NCBI GenBank assembly: GCA_028281385.1
Contig: JANQJY010000101.1
Location: 1-34,531 of the forward strand
DNA from: Rickettsiales bacterium
GTDB lineage: Bacteria; Pseudomonadota; Alphaproteobacteria; Rickettsiales; UBA3002
Direction: 5' to 3'
Length of the DNA: 34,531 nt
In this document: positions 24,382-32,891 of the stretch, piece by piece
Numbering within the stretch: the stretch's first letter is position 1
How the letters are laid out: each line of letters begins with the position of its first letter
Made by a program: the position numbers and the translations under genes
The notes under the pieces: generated by a model
The model's database searches: none
The model's input: only the letters and a program-made list of their open reading frames with translations
Told to the model about the DNA's origin: nothing

Positions 24382-24894
24382 ATGCCTGATTCCTTTACCA
24401 TACGCACCGCCGAACCGGCGGATATTGATGTTATCATCGGCTTTATCCGCGAACTCGCGGAATATGAAAAACTGCTGCATGAGGTGCAGCTCAAGAAATC
24501 GGTGCTGAGAGAACAGCTATTCGGCAAGCGGCCGTTTGCCCATGTATTGCTCGCCGAGTGGGAGGATGGATCGCCCGTCGGCTTTGCACTTTATTTTTAT
24601 AATTTTTCCACTTTTATGGGCCGCCGCGGCATTTATGTAGAAGATGTCTATGTTAAACCCGATTACCGCGGCAGGCAGATCGGCCATCGCCTGTTCCAGA
24701 CCATTGCCGCACAGGCCGTCGCCGAAAAATGTGGACGCATTGAATGGCAGGTGCTCGACTGGAATAAACCTGCACTTGATTTCTATGAAGATATGGGCGC
24801 ACGCCATAAAAAGGAATGGTATACCTACCAACTCACAGGAAAGGCACTTGCCGCATTGGCAGCCGGAACAAAAGCTGTTAAAGATGTGGCATGA
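24382..24894 (+). CDS. GNAT-family N-acetyltransferase
   Basis: This 170-residue GNAT protein has motif A, IYVEDVYVKPDYRGRQIGHRLF, whose R-G-R-Q-I-G loop binds the acetyl-CoA pyrophosphate, and motif B, WNKPALDFYEDMGA. Overall it resembles diamine/spermidine-type acetyltransferases, but the substrate cannot be decided from this. The ATG at 24382 lies four bases after the yebC stop; a GTG at 24370 within yebC is an alternative. The stop overlaps the ruvC ATG (ATGA), so it is translationally coupled into the yebC-ruv operon. Confidence 0.9.
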   Translation: MPDSFTIRTAEPADIDVIIGFIRELAEYEKLLHEVQLKKSVLREQLFGKRPFAHVLLAEWEDGSPVGFALYFYNFSTFMGRRGIYVEDVYVKPDYRGRQIGHRLFQTIAAQAVAEKCGRIEWQVLDWNKPALDFYEDMGARHKKEWYTYQLTGKALAALAAGTKAVKDVA

Positions 24895-25406
24895 ACTCCA
24901 TTATCTTAGGCATTGATCCCGGCCTGCAGAAAACCGGCTGGGGAGTGATTGCGGTCGAAGGAACACGGCACCGCTTCCTTGGATGCGGTACTATCAAACC
25001 GCCCACCAAACTGCCATTGTCGGAACGGTTGTTTATTTTGAACGACAAATTACAGGAACTCATTGCTAATTACAGACCGACACAGGCCGCCATTGAAGAA
25101 ACCTTTGTCAGTGTCAACGGTGCCTCTACACTGAAATTAGGCCAGGCGCGCGGCGCCTTATTATTGTCGCTGTCACTGGCCGACTTGCCTGTCAGCGAAT
25201 ATGCCGCCAACCTCATCAAGAAAACCATGACCGGCTCCGGCCATGCCGATAAACAACAAATCGGCCGGATGGTCGCCACCCTGCTGCCCAAAGCCCGCGC
25301 AGAGATCGAACAGGCAGGCGAAGATGCACGCGACGCACTGGCCATTGCGCTGTGTCATGCGCAACATCTGTCGCTGAATGATGCAATGAAAAAGGCAAGC
25401 GCATGA
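24891..25406 (+). CDS. ruvC: Holliday junction endonuclease RuvC
   Basis: This 171-residue RNase H-fold nuclease cuts Holliday junctions symmetrically in recombination repair. The acidic catalytic residues are visible: D8 in LGIDPGLQKTGWG, the Glu pair in AAIEETFVSVN near residue 69, and the two Asp in GEDARDALAIALCHA near residues 143-146. SVNGASTLKLGQARG is the family's junction-binding loop. Length is normal. Both ends overlap neighbours by four bases (ATGA), indicating tight coupling with the acetyltransferase and ruvA. Confidence 0.97.
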   Translation: MNSIILGIDPGLQKTGWGVIAVEGTRHRFLGCGTIKPPTKLPLSERLFILNDKLQELIANYRPTQAAIEETFVSVNGASTLKLGQARGALLLSLSLADLPVSEYAANLIKKTMTGSGHADKQQIGRMVATLLPKARAEIEQAGEDARDALAIALCHAQHLSLNDAMKKASA

Positions 25407-26014
25407 TCGGCAAACTCAAAGGGCTCATAGACAGCGGCGAGGCGGATCATGTCATTATTGATGTCGGTGGCGTCGGCTATCTGGTCTATGCCTCGGGCAA
25501 AACCCTGGCGGCATTACCGCCTGCCGGTGAAGCAGCCGAGCTTGTGATCGAAACCCATGTACGCGAAGATCACATTCATTTATATGGATTCTCTCATAGT
25601 GTTGAGCGTGACTGGTTCCGCCTGCTGGTGACGGTGCAAGGCGTCGGCGTGCGCATGGCGCTCGCCATTTTAGGACTCTATACACCGGAAGAACTCACCA
25701 CCATCATCGCCGCACAGGATAAAAAGGCGTTAACCGCAGTCAGCGGTGTCGGCTCCAAACTGGCTGAGCGGATCATGACCGAACTGAAAAACAAAGTCGG
25801 CACATTGCCAACCGGCGCAACCGTCATCGATCATCCGGCTTCCCCGGCTGCCGGCACGTCGGGAGGGCTATCGGAAGATGCGGTCTCGGCGCTGGTGAAT
25901 CTCGGCTATGGCCGTGCCGAAGCCTACCGCGTCGTTACCGGCGCCCTGCAGAAAGATGCCGGTGCCTCGCTGGATGCGTTGATTAAGGAAGGATTGAAAC
26001 AATTAGCCAGCTAG
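25403..26014 (+). CDS. ruvA: Holliday junction DNA-binding subunit RuvA
   Basis: This 203-residue tetrameric protein grips the four-way junction and loads RuvB. Domain I is an OB fold with MIGKLKGLIDSG and HVREDHIHLYGFS; domain II holds two helix-hairpin-helix motifs (VQGVGVRMALAILG and VSGVGSKLAERIMTELK, about 75-125); domain III (about 155-203) ends in the RuvB-contacting helices (SALVNLGYGRAEAYRVV). The ATG overlaps the ruvC stop. A 307-base gap with a palindromic element separates it from ruvB, whereas these genes are usually adjacent. Confidence 0.97.
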   Translation: MIGKLKGLIDSGEADHVIIDVGGVGYLVYASGKTLAALPPAGEAAELVIETHVREDHIHLYGFSHSVERDWFRLLVTVQGVGVRMALAILGLYTPEELTTIIAAQDKKALTAVSGVGSKLAERIMTELKNKVGTLPTGATVIDHPASPAAGTSGGLSEDAVSALVNLGYGRAEAYRVVTGALQKDAGASLDALIKEGLKQLAS

Positions 26015-26051
26015 GAACATTTTTCGTCATCCTCGCGCACTTTCTGCCGTC

Positions 26052-26309
26052 GTCATTCCGGCTAAGGTGTCAGGCTTGTCTCGCCAAAGCGAAGCGACGG
26101 CGGAAGACACCGCGCGCCGGAATCCAGAAAAGACTCCCGGCACGTTGGCCAGGACAGGCTCCGCCAGCATTTTGCGAGCGGTCGGCCGAGGCCGGAGCGA
26201 GCGAAAAAGGCGAAGGTCGTCCAAACAATACGATTCGATACTCCTGTATCGAATCTGTTTCCACTGGACCCCGTACTCGCCTGTCTCCTGACAGGCTCCA
26301 CGGGGTGAC
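26052..26309. repeat. palindromic element between ruvA and ruvB
   Basis: The 26015-26321 gap holds no gene. The element runs from GTCATTCCGG (26052) to ACGGGGTGAC (26300-26309). Inner closures are CCGGAATCC (26117-26125) on the left and TGGACCCCGT (26265-26274) on the right. Extra hairpins are GATTCGATAC-TCCT-GTATCGAATC at 26232-26255 and GCCTGTC-TCCT-GACAGGC at 26279-26296. The right end aligns with the right end of the element between ccoN and ccoO. A further partial copy (GTCATCCTCGCGC) lies just upstream at about 26027. Confidence 0.75.
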
Positions 26310-26321
26310 GGAGGGAGAGAT

Positions 26322-27356
26322 ATGACCCAGCCACTCACGACATCAACCGAACTGGCTGAAGATCAGGATGCCTTCAGCCTGCGCCCACAACGCCTGGCAG
26401 AATTTACCGGCCAGAAACAGGCCTGCGACAATCTGCGTGTCTTTGTCACGGCGGCGCGTGAACGCAAGGATGCGCTGGATCATACCCTGCTTTACGGTCC
26501 GCCGGGCTTGGGAAAGACCACGCTGGCGCAGATTATCGCCAAGGAGATGGGCGTGAATTTCCGCGCCACCTCCGGCCCGCTTCTGACCAAAGCCGGTGAT
26601 CTCGCCGCCATCCTCACCAATATCAGCGAGCATGACGTGCTGTTTATCGACGAGATTCATCGCCTCAATGCGGCGGTCGAGGAAGTGCTCTATCCGGCGC
26701 TGGAGGACTTCAAACTCGATCTGATTATCGGCGAAGGCCCTGCCGCGCGCACCGTGCAGATCGACCTGCCGCCTTTCACCCTGATCGGCGCCACCACACG
26801 CCTCGGCCTGCTCTCCAACCCGTTGCGCGACCGCTTCGGCATTCCGGTCAAATTGAACTTCTACGAGGTCAGCGAACTTAAAAAGGTGGTCGAACGCGCC
26901 GCCACACTCCTCACGCTCTCACTGACGGATGACGGCGCCATGGAAATCGCCAAACGCTCGCGCGGCACACCGCGTATCGCCGTGCGGCTGCTCAAACGCG
27001 TGCGGGATTTTGCCCAGGCCGACGGCGCAACGCAGGTCGATGCCGCCGCTGCCGATGCCGCACTTACCCGGCTCGATGTCGATGCGCTTGGTCTCGATGC
27101 CTCCGACCGGCGCTATATGTATTTTATCGCCGAGCATTATGGCGGTGGGCCAGTGGGAATCGACACCATTGCCGCCGGTCTGTCCGAGCAGCGCGATTCG
27201 ATCGAAGAGACGATCGAGCCGTTTCTGATCCAGCTCGGCATGATTCAGCGCACTCCGCGCGGACGCATGCTGACGCAGGGTGCCTTTGCCCATCTCGACA
27301 TGACACCGCCGAAAAGTTTCGCCACCCCGCAGCTTGACATGCTGGAAGATGACTAA
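26322..27356 (+). CDS. ruvB: Holliday junction branch-migration ATPase RuvB
   Basis: This 344-residue AAA+ helicase forms hexameric rings that pump DNA through the RuvA-bound junction. Walker A is GPPGLGKTT (59-67), Walker B is VLFIDEIH (about 106-113), sensor 1 is [10 protein letters not shown], the arginine finger lies in NPLRDRFG, and the C-terminal winged helix contains QRTPRGRM. Length and motif order are normal. GGAGGGAGAG stands just ahead of the ATG, so it can be translated independently of ruvA despite the intervening repeat. It is followed by another palindromic element. Confidence 0.98.
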   Translation: MTQPLTTSTELAEDQDAFSLRPQRLAEFTGQKQACDNLRVFVTAARERKDALDHTLLYGPPGLGKTTLAQIIAKEMGVNFRATSGPLLTKAGDLAAILTNISEHDVLFIDEIHRLNAAVEEVLYPALEDFKLDLIIGEGPAARTVQIDLPPFTLIGATTRLGLLSNPLRDRFGIPVKLNFYEVSELKKVVERAATLLTLSLTDDGAMEIAKRSRGTPRIAVRLLKRVRDFAQADGATQVDAAAADAALTRLDVDALGLDASDRRYMYFIAEHYGGGPVGIDTIAAGLSEQRDSIEETIEPFLIQLGMIQRTPRGRMLTQGAFAHLDMTPPKSFATPQLDMLEDD

Positions 27357-27360
27357 AATT

Positions 27361-27441
27361 GTCATTGCGAGCGTAGCGAAGCAATCTATCCAGTGCTGCA
27401 AGAGACATGGATTGCTTCGTCGCTACACTCCTCGCAATGAC
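27361..27441. repeat. palindromic element between ruvB and ybgC
   Basis: Outer ends GTCATTGCGAG (27361-27371) and CTCGCAATGAC (27431-27441) are exact inverted repeats. Next inward, GTAGCGAAGCAATC pairs with GATTGCTTCGTCGCTAC with one small bulge. The full fold is one long hairpin with a loop of about 25 bases. It belongs to the widespread GTCATTGCGAG type, a related but separate class from the GTCATTCC elements. It may end ruvB transcription before the tol operon. Confidence 0.8.
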
Positions 27442-27461
27442 GGACGTATGAAGAGACTATT

Positions 27462-27902
27462 ATGGCTGATATAGATTACGGTTCCTTTAAGGACGGGATG
27501 CATGTCACCGCCTATCCGGTCTATTATGAAGATACCGATGCGGCAGGCGTGGTGTATTATGCTAATTACCTGAAATTCGCCGAACGCGCCCGCACCGATG
27601 CGTTGCGCGCCATGGGCATCTCGCAAGCGGCATTACTGGCCGGGGACGGGCTCGGTTTTGTCGTCAAACGGGTAACGGTAGACTATAAACAGTCAGCCCG
27701 GCTGGATGATGTGATCACCGTGCAAACACGGTTGCGCGAGCGGAAAAAAGTGCGTATGACCATGGAGCAACGGATCCTGAGAAAAGACACGCTGTTAACG
27801 GATCTGGTGGTTGACATCGCCATGATCGATCACCATTTCACACTGGTGCGTATTCCCGGGGATATTGCCGACACATTGGACAAATATTTAACCGTAACAT
27901 AA
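27462..27902 (+). CDS. ybgC: Tol-Pal system-associated acyl-CoA thioesterase
   Basis: This 146-residue hot-dog-fold thioesterase has the 4-hydroxybenzoyl-CoA thioesterase-type motif YYEDTDAAGVVYYANYLKFAERART (about 21-45), where D24/D26 are the likely catalytic acids. In other bacteria YbgC hydrolyses short-chain acyl-CoA and binds acyl carrier protein, and it is almost always the first gene of the tol operon. Length is standard. It is followed by tolQ after 13 bases. Confidence 0.95.
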   Translation: MADIDYGSFKDGMHVTAYPVYYEDTDAAGVVYYANYLKFAERARTDALRAMGISQAALLAGDGLGFVVKRVTVDYKQSARLDDVITVQTRLRERKKVRMTMEQRILRKDTLLTDLVVDIAMIDHHFTLVRIPGDIADTLDKYLTVT

Positions 27903-27915
27903 GGATAGACTCTCT

Positions 27916-28668
27916 ATGCAAACCGCTGTGCCCACCGCTCCTGTACAAGCCTCCGATGTGGTGGGGAGTGTCGCAGTGCATGATACCTCCTTCATCGGCC
28001 TGATTCTCGGCGCCGATCCGATTGTCATGGCAATCATGGCACTGCTGTTGGTGATGTCGATTCTGAGCTGGACGATTATTTTCAGCAAGCTCATGGCATT
28101 CCGGGTGCTTAACTTCAAGACCCAGAAGTTTGAACAGGAATTCTGGTCTGCTGATGCACTCGATCAGTTCCATGAGAAAATCAAGAAAAAGAAGGTGCAT
28201 CATCCGATCGCGCATGTATTCGATGCGGCGATGGAGGAATGGGCGCGTTCGCGCAAGAAATCGGATCAGCCGTCCAAGCCGAATACTCTTAGAATCGGCC
28301 TGCCGGAACGCATGCTGCAGATGATGTCGGTGACGCGCAACCGCGAGCTTGACAAGCTCGAATCCGGCATCGGCTTTCTCGGCACCGCCGGCTCGTCTGC
28401 TCCCTTCATCGGGCTGCTCGGCACCGTCATCGGCATTATGAACAGCTTCCGCGCCATTGCCGGTGCGCAGAATACCTCGCTCGCCGTCGTCGCGCCCGGT
28501 ATCGCCGAAGCGCTGATGGTCACGGCGCTTGGCCTGTTCGTTGCTATCCCGGCGGTGATTGCTTATAATAAACTATCGCAGGAACTTGCACGTTTTGCCG
28601 GACGGCTCGATGATTTCGCCACCGAATTTGCCACGCTGCTCAACCGTCAGCTGGAGAATGCAAAATAA
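27916..28668 (+). CDS. tolQ: Tol-Pal protein TolQ
   Basis: This 250-residue inner-membrane protein is the pentameric channel part of the TolQR motor, powered by the proton gradient, for outer-membrane constriction at division. It has three membrane helices: about 37-58, and two after the cytoplasmic loop (GIGFLGTAGSSAPFIGLLGTVIGIMNSF and ALMVTALGLFVAIPAVIAYNKLS). The cytoplasmic loop is rich in lysine and arginine. AAGGA precedes the ATG by 10 bases. The stop overlaps the tolR ATG by one base (TAATG). Confidence 0.97.
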   Translation: MQTAVPTAPVQASDVVGSVAVHDTSFIGLILGADPIVMAIMALLLVMSILSWTIIFSKLMAFRVLNFKTQKFEQEFWSADALDQFHEKIKKKKVHHPIAHVFDAAMEEWARSRKKSDQPSKPNTLRIGLPERMLQMMSVTRNRELDKLESGIGFLGTAGSSAPFIGLLGTVIGIMNSFRAIAGAQNTSLAVVAPGIAEALMVTALGLFVAIPAVIAYNKLSQELARFAGRLDDFATEFATLLNRQLENAK

Positions 28669-29099
28669 TGGGTGTGCATCTTTCACCCGGCGGACGTGGA
28701 CGCGGCTATCGCAAGCAACAAATCACCGAAATCAACGTTACACCCTTTGTCGATGTGATGCTGGTGTTGCTGGTGATTTTCATGATTACCGCCCCGATGC
28801 TGACCACCGGCGTGCAGGTGGATTTACCCGACAGCAAAACCAAACCGGTCAAAGGTACCGATGAACCGCTGGCGGTTACCGTCACCGCCGACGGCAGCAT
28901 TTATATTCAGGATACCAAAGTGAAGTTTGATGAATTGCGTGCCAAACTCAAAGCCATTGTCGGCGAGAAAAAGGATACGCGCATTTTCGTACGCGGCGAT
29001 AAAAAGATCGATTATGGCCAGGTGATGCGCGTGATCGGTGAAATCAACGGCGCAGGGCTGCATAAAGTCGCACTCATCACGCAAGGTGTCAGGAAATAG
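28668..29099 (+). CDS. tolR: Tol-Pal protein TolR
   Basis: This 143-residue protein has one membrane helix, [25 protein letters not shown] (about 21-45), in which D29 is the proton-carrying residue of the ExbD/TolR family. A periplasmic domain (about 60-143) contains [17 protein letters not shown] and [22 protein letters not shown]. It forms the ion-driven motor with TolQ. The start overlaps the tolQ stop, and tolA follows two bases after its own stop. Confidence 0.97.
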   Translation: MGVHLSPGGRGRGYRKQQITEINVTPFVDVMLVLLVIFMITAPMLTTGVQVDLPDSKTKPVKGTDEPLAVTVTADGSIYIQDTKVKFDELRAKLKAIVGEKKDTRIFVRGDKKIDYGQVMRVIGEINGAGLHKVALITQGVRK

Positions 29100-29101
29100 C
29101 C

Positions 29102-29953
29102 GTGTCTGTTGCCGTTGCCAGCCGCAATGACGGATCCGCTATCGAAGGGTTCAGCCTGTCGCTGGCGCTGCATAGCGGACTGCTGCTGATATTCTTTTTC
29201 GGCCTGCCCTATCTGATGCCGGAGCAAATGGATCCGCTGCCGACAGCGATGACAGTGGAGATTGTCTCGGTGTCGGAATTCACCAATCTCAAATCCTCCC
29301 AAAAGCCGGTTAAAAAGGAGCCGCCGAAAGAAAAAGTAGCGACGACGAAAAAAGCCGTACCCAAAACCATACAGGAGGTCAGCCAGCCCGAGCCCGAAAA
29401 AATTCCCGAACCGATACCGGCACCGCCTGAAGAGAAAAAAGAGGTGAAGCCCATACCGAAGGAAAAACCCAAACCGAAAAAAGAGACAAAAAAGGAAAAG
29501 CCGAAAGAAGATGATTTTGCGGTGCTGATGTCCAAACTGAAACAGGAAGCGGAACAGGAAGACGACAAGACGAAGAAAACCAAAAAGGAAAGCAGTGACA
29601 CCAGCCGGTCCGATAAACGCTATGACGACAGCTTGCCACTGTCGATCAGCGAGCGGGACCTGATCCGCAGTCAATTCCAGAAATGCTGGCGCATGCCTGC
29701 GGGTGCGCGTAACGACTATACATTGATCGTTACCCTACGTGCTGAATTCCGTCAGGACGGCTCGGTCATCGCCGTTGACCTGATTCCAAACCAGCGCGGC
29801 CGTTATAACAGCGACAATTTTTTCCGTGCTGCGGTCGACAGCGCCATCCGCGCCGTATGGAATTGCAGCCCGCTGCGTGGATTACCTGCAAATAAATATG
29901 GCACATGGCGGGATATGGAGTTAAATTTCAATCCGCAGGATTTATTGTATTAA
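29102..29953 (+). CDS. tolA: Tol-Pal protein TolA
   Basis: This 283-residue protein bridges the inner and outer membranes and is pulled by TolQR. It has a single N-terminal membrane helix (about 18-38), a long Lys/Pro/Glu-rich periplasmic stalk (about 60-175, with many PKEK and KKE runs) and a C-terminal TolA/TonB-like domain (about 180-283: SERDLIRSQFQKCWRMPAG, LRAEFRQDGSVIAVDL, AVDSAIRAVWNCSPL). It starts with GTG two bases after tolR. The low-complexity stalk explains the long opposite-strand frames seen there, which are not genes. Confidence 0.95.
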   Translation: MSVAVASRNDGSAIEGFSLSLALHSGLLLIFFFGLPYLMPEQMDPLPTAMTVEIVSVSEFTNLKSSQKPVKKEPPKEKVATTKKAVPKTIQEVSQPEPEKIPEPIPAPPEEKKEVKPIPKEKPKPKKETKKEKPKEDDFAVLMSKLKQEAEQEDDKTKKTKKESSDTSRSDKRYDDSLPLSISERDLIRSQFQKCWRMPAGARNDYTLIVTLRAEFRQDGSVIAVDLIPNQRGRYNSDNFFRAAVDSAIRAVWNCSPLRGLPANKYGTWRDMELNFNPQDLLY

Positions 29954-29965
29954 AGGATACCATCT

Positions 29966-31285
29966 ATGCTCGTGCTGCGCTGTTTACCCTGTTTGCTGAT
30001 GTTACTGGCTGCATTTCCCGCTTCGGCCCAGGTGAAAATCGATATTACCCGCGGCCATTTAAGCCCGCTGCCAATCGCCATTGCCGATCTGTCAGGCTCA
30101 AACGGCAAGGCCAGTTCCATCGGTAAACAGATCAGCGAAGTCGTTGCTGCTAATCTCGAACGTTCCGGCCTGTTCCAGCCTATCGGTAAAAAAGCCTTTA
30201 TCCAGACGCTGAGCTATAGCGACAGCATCCCCCGTTTCGGCGACTGGCGTCAGATCAATGCCGAAGCGCTAGTCAGCGGCAAGATTACTGACAATGGCTC
30301 GGGCAAAGTCAAAATCGATTTCCGTTTGTGGGATACCAATATTGAAAAACAGATTGCCGGTAAGGAATATAACACCTTTTCCAAAAACTGGCGGCGCGTC
30401 GCGCACCTGATTTCCGACGAAATCTACAAACGCCTGACCGGAGAAGACGGCTATTTCGATACACGCATCGTGTTCGTCTCGGAAAGCGGACCGGCACGTA
30501 ACCGGATTAAGAAACTCGCCATCATGGATCAGGACGGCGCCAATCTGAAATATCTGACCTCTGGGAAATTTCTTGCACTGACACCGCGCTTTTCGCCGAA
30601 CACGCAGGAAATCATCTATATGTCGTATAAGACCAAACAGCCGCGCGTCTTCCTGCGTGATCTGGAGACCGGACGCGAGGAATCGCTCGGTAAGTTTCAG
30701 GGGATGAGCTTTGCACCGCGCTTCAACCATGACGGTAACCGTATTTTAATGTCGATCGCACATGGCGGTAATACCGAGCTGTATGAAATGGATCTGCGCA
30801 GCCGCAAGATGCAGCGTCTGACCCGCAGTCCGGGTATCGATACTTCACCTTCCTACTCGCCGGACGGTAAGCGGATTGTCTTTGAGTCGGACCGCGGCGG
30901 CTCACAGCAACTGTATGTGATGAGCGCAAACGGTTCCAACGTGACCCGTATCAGCTTCGGGCAGGGGAAATATGCTACACCGGTCTGGTCACCGCGCGGC
31001 GATCTGATCGCCTTTACCAAAATCTATGGCGGTCGTTTTTATATCGGTGTCATGCGCCCGGACGGCACCGGAGAACGCCTGCTGACCGAAAGCTGGCTCG
31101 ATGAAGGCCCGACCTGGTCACCTAACGGCCGCGTGTTGATTTTTACACGCCAGTTTAAAAGCTCCGGCCCGAGACCGCCGAAAACACGGCTTTATTCCAT
31201 TGATATTACAGGACATAATTTGAGAGAAGTGCGCACACGAACCGACGCATCCGATCCGGCTTGGTCGCCACTGTTGCCGTTATAA
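29966..31285 (+). CDS. tolB: Tol-Pal beta-propeller protein TolB
   Basis: This 439-residue periplasmic protein has a signal peptide ([22 protein letters not shown]), an N-terminal alpha/beta domain (about 25-165, with [19 protein letters not shown] and the [20 protein letters not shown] strand pair) and a six-bladed propeller of WD40-like PD40 repeats (about 185-439; recurring [31 protein letters not shown]). TolB binds Pal and is displaced by TolA. Length is normal. Stop to pal start is 87 bases, where pal may have its own promoter. Confidence 0.97.
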   Translation: MLVLRCLPCLLMLLAAFPASAQVKIDITRGHLSPLPIAIADLSGSNGKASSIGKQISEVVAANLERSGLFQPIGKKAFIQTLSYSDSIPRFGDWRQINAEALVSGKITDNGSGKVKIDFRLWDTNIEKQIAGKEYNTFSKNWRRVAHLISDEIYKRLTGEDGYFDTRIVFVSESGPARNRIKKLAIMDQDGANLKYLTSGKFLALTPRFSPNTQEIIYMSYKTKQPRVFLRDLETGREESLGKFQGMSFAPRFNHDGNRILMSIAHGGNTELYEMDLRSRKMQRLTRSPGIDTSPSYSPDGKRIVFESDRGGSQQLYVMSANGSNVTRISFGQGKYATPVWSPRGDLIAFTKIYGGRFYIGVMRPDGTGERLLTESWLDEGPTWSPNGRVLIFTRQFKSSGPRPPKTRLYSIDITGHNLREVRTRTDASDPAWSPLLPL

Positions 31286-31372
31286 AGAACACTTGGCGAA
31301 TGCACTTGCCTTTTTTCCATCTTTCGCTAGATATGATATCAACCAACCTTAATATAATCGATGGAGTCCCCC

Positions 31373-31897
31373 ATGAAATCTAAATTACTCGCACTGCTGT
31401 CCGTTGCCGTACTTGTCTCTGCCTGTGAAGCCCCGCCAACTGATGACGGACTGGGTGCAACCGGTGTACCGTCCGGCGGCGCTGGTTATGGCGCCGGAAT
31501 GGATAGCGGCGGCGGTGTCAGCACTGGTGGTGCCAGCACGGGAGATCCGGGCGAGTTGGCCAACACCATCGGTGATCGCGTGTTTTTCGCTTATGACAGC
31601 GCTGTATTAACCTCGCAGGCACAGGCTACCCTGCAACGCCAAGCGGCATGGCTGCAACAATATCCGTATGTTAATGTGGTGGTCGAAGGCCATTGCGATG
31701 AACGCGGTACCCGCGAATATAACCTGGCACTGGGTGAACGCCGTGCTTCAGCTGCACGTAATTACCTTGTGAATCTCGGCGTGGCACCGTCGCGCATCAC
31801 GACGGTAAGCTACGGCAAAGAACGTCCGGCCGTGCTGGGCTCCAACCCTGAAGCCTGGGCACAGAACCGCCGTTCTGTCACGGTTGTCAGCTACTAG
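31373..31897 (+). CDS. pal: peptidoglycan-associated lipoprotein Pal
   Basis: This 174-residue outer-membrane lipoprotein has a signal peptide with lipobox LVSAC (Cys18), a Gly/Ser-rich linker (about 30-65) and a C-terminal OmpA-like peptidoglycan-binding domain: VFFAYDSAVLTSQAQATL, VVVEGHCDERGTREYNLALGERRASAARNYL, and SYGKERPAVLG...NRRSVTVV. The ATG at 31373 was chosen because GGAG lies just upstream and it gives a proper lipoprotein signal; the in-frame ATG at 31361 would add only four residues. Pal tethers the outer membrane to the wall and is the target of TolA/TolB. Confidence 0.97.
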   Translation: MKSKLLALLSVAVLVSACEAPPTDDGLGATGVPSGGAGYGAGMDSGGGVSTGGASTGDPGELANTIGDRVFFAYDSAVLTSQAQATLQRQAAWLQQYPYVNVVVEGHCDERGTREYNLALGERRASAARNYLVNLGVAPSRITTVSYGKERPAVLGSNPEAWAQNRRSVTVVSY

Positions 31898-31922
31898 GTA
31901 ACCTTTTGGGATATAGCCAATG

Positions 31923-31966
31923 AAAGGCGGTGCGCTTATGAAATTTTTTCTCGCATCGCCTTTTTT
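31923..31966 (+). terminator. terminator-like hairpin enclosing the cpoB ribosome site and start
   Basis: AAAGGCGGTGCG (31923-31934) pairs with CGCATCGCCTTT (31952-31963) over 12 bases with one G-U pair, followed by a T run at 31961-31966. The 17-base loop holds the ATG at 31938. It lies 25 bases after the pal stop. It could end pal transcripts in part or hide the cpoB ribosome site. Confidence 0.5.
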
Positions 31967-32891
31967 GTGCCTGCTTGCCCTTGGCACTATCCCTCCTGTT
32001 CACGCGCAAAATGTGCAAGATTTGAATGACAAGCTCTATCGCCTGGAGCGTGATCTGCAGATTCTGCAAAAGCAATATTACCGCGATGAGGAAAAACTCC
32101 ATCGCAAACGTTCCGTAGTAAAAACCAATGTATCAAATGCATCCTCAGCGCAGGTGGAGGCGCAAATACTCGAAATAGATGAAGAAATGCGCCGCATACG
32201 CGGAGATGTCGAGGAAGTGAAATATGATCTGGAACGGCTGATCCAGCGGTTCGAGAGTTTTGAACGCGATATCGATCTACGTCTCATGGCACTGGAACAA
32301 TCAGCAAAACCGGATGCCTTCCAGAAGGATGCAGAGATATTCGTACCATCATCTGCGCCCCTGCCCTCCAGCCTTGATGCGCCAAAGGCGTTGATCGATA
32401 CGCCTGCAACTATGGTTGATACAGGGGACACACCGTCTGCTCTAACGGCACCGGAAACTCAGAATACTCCCGAAACAGCATCCCCTCCTTCTTCCACCAG
32501 CGAAGAGGCGCGGCGTGATTATGATGCGGCATTCAAGCTGCTGAATCAGACCAATTATGAAGACGCCGCCAACGCCTTTGATCGATTCATTCAGACGCAT
32601 CCGAACAATAAGCTGATCGGCAATGCCTATTACTGGCTGGGCGAAACCCATTATGTGCGCGGCGATTATCTGACTGCTGCCGAGACATTCCGTACCGGTT
32701 TTGAGACGATGCCTGATGGCCCCAAAGCACCGGACAATCTGTTGAAGCTGGCGATGTCGCTGCATGCACTTGAGCGTAAGGAAGAAGCCTGCGTGGTGCT
32801 GAAAAAGCTGACAAAAGACCATGCCGACAGCTCAGACGTTATCGGCCGCAAATCCAAACAGGAATATGAGCGCGTCGGGTGCCGCGAGTAA
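31938..32891 (+). CDS. cpoB: Tol-Pal coordinator CpoB (YbgF)
   Basis: This 317-residue periplasmic protein has a signal peptide (MKFFLASPFLCLLALGTIPPVHA), an N-terminal coiled coil (about 25-120, LNDKLYRLERDLQILQKQ and EILEIDEEMRRIR-type heptads), a disordered Pro/Ser/Thr-rich linker (about 125-195) and C-terminal TPR repeats (about 195-317: DYDAAFKLLNQTNYEDAANAFDRFIQTHPNNKLIGNAYYWLGETHYVRGDY). CpoB links Tol-Pal to peptidoglycan synthesis at division. An in-frame ATG at 31920 is an alternative start, but 31938 gives the signal peptide and has AAAGGCGG upstream. Its end overlaps tilS by 13 bases. Confidence 0.93.
   Translation: MKFFLASPFLCLLALGTIPPVHAQNVQDLNDKLYRLERDLQILQKQYYRDEEKLHRKRSVVKTNVSNASSAQVEAQILEIDEEMRRIRGDVEEVKYDLERLIQRFESFERDIDLRLMALEQSAKPDAFQKDAEIFVPSSAPLPSSLDAPKALIDTPATMVDTGDTPSALTAPETQNTPETASPPSSTSEEARRDYDAAFKLLNQTNYEDAANAFDRFIQTHPNNKLIGNAYYWLGETHYVRGDYLTAAETFRTGFETMPDGPKAPDNLLKLAMSLHALERKEEACVVLKKLTKDHADSSDVIGRKSKQEYERVGCRE

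Noticed and set aside
26067-26291. 74-aa ORF in the ruvA-ruvB gap
   Set aside because: It lies wholly within the palindromic repeat, has no ribosome site and, unlike the ccoN-ccoO bridge, does not join the neighbouring stop and start.
29012-29674. Long minus-strand ORF of 220 aa opposite tolR/tolA, rich in Phe and Arg
   Set aside because: It is the mirror of the Lys/Glu/Pro-rich TolA stalk, has a low-complexity FLFxF composition, and lies opposite well-supported genes.
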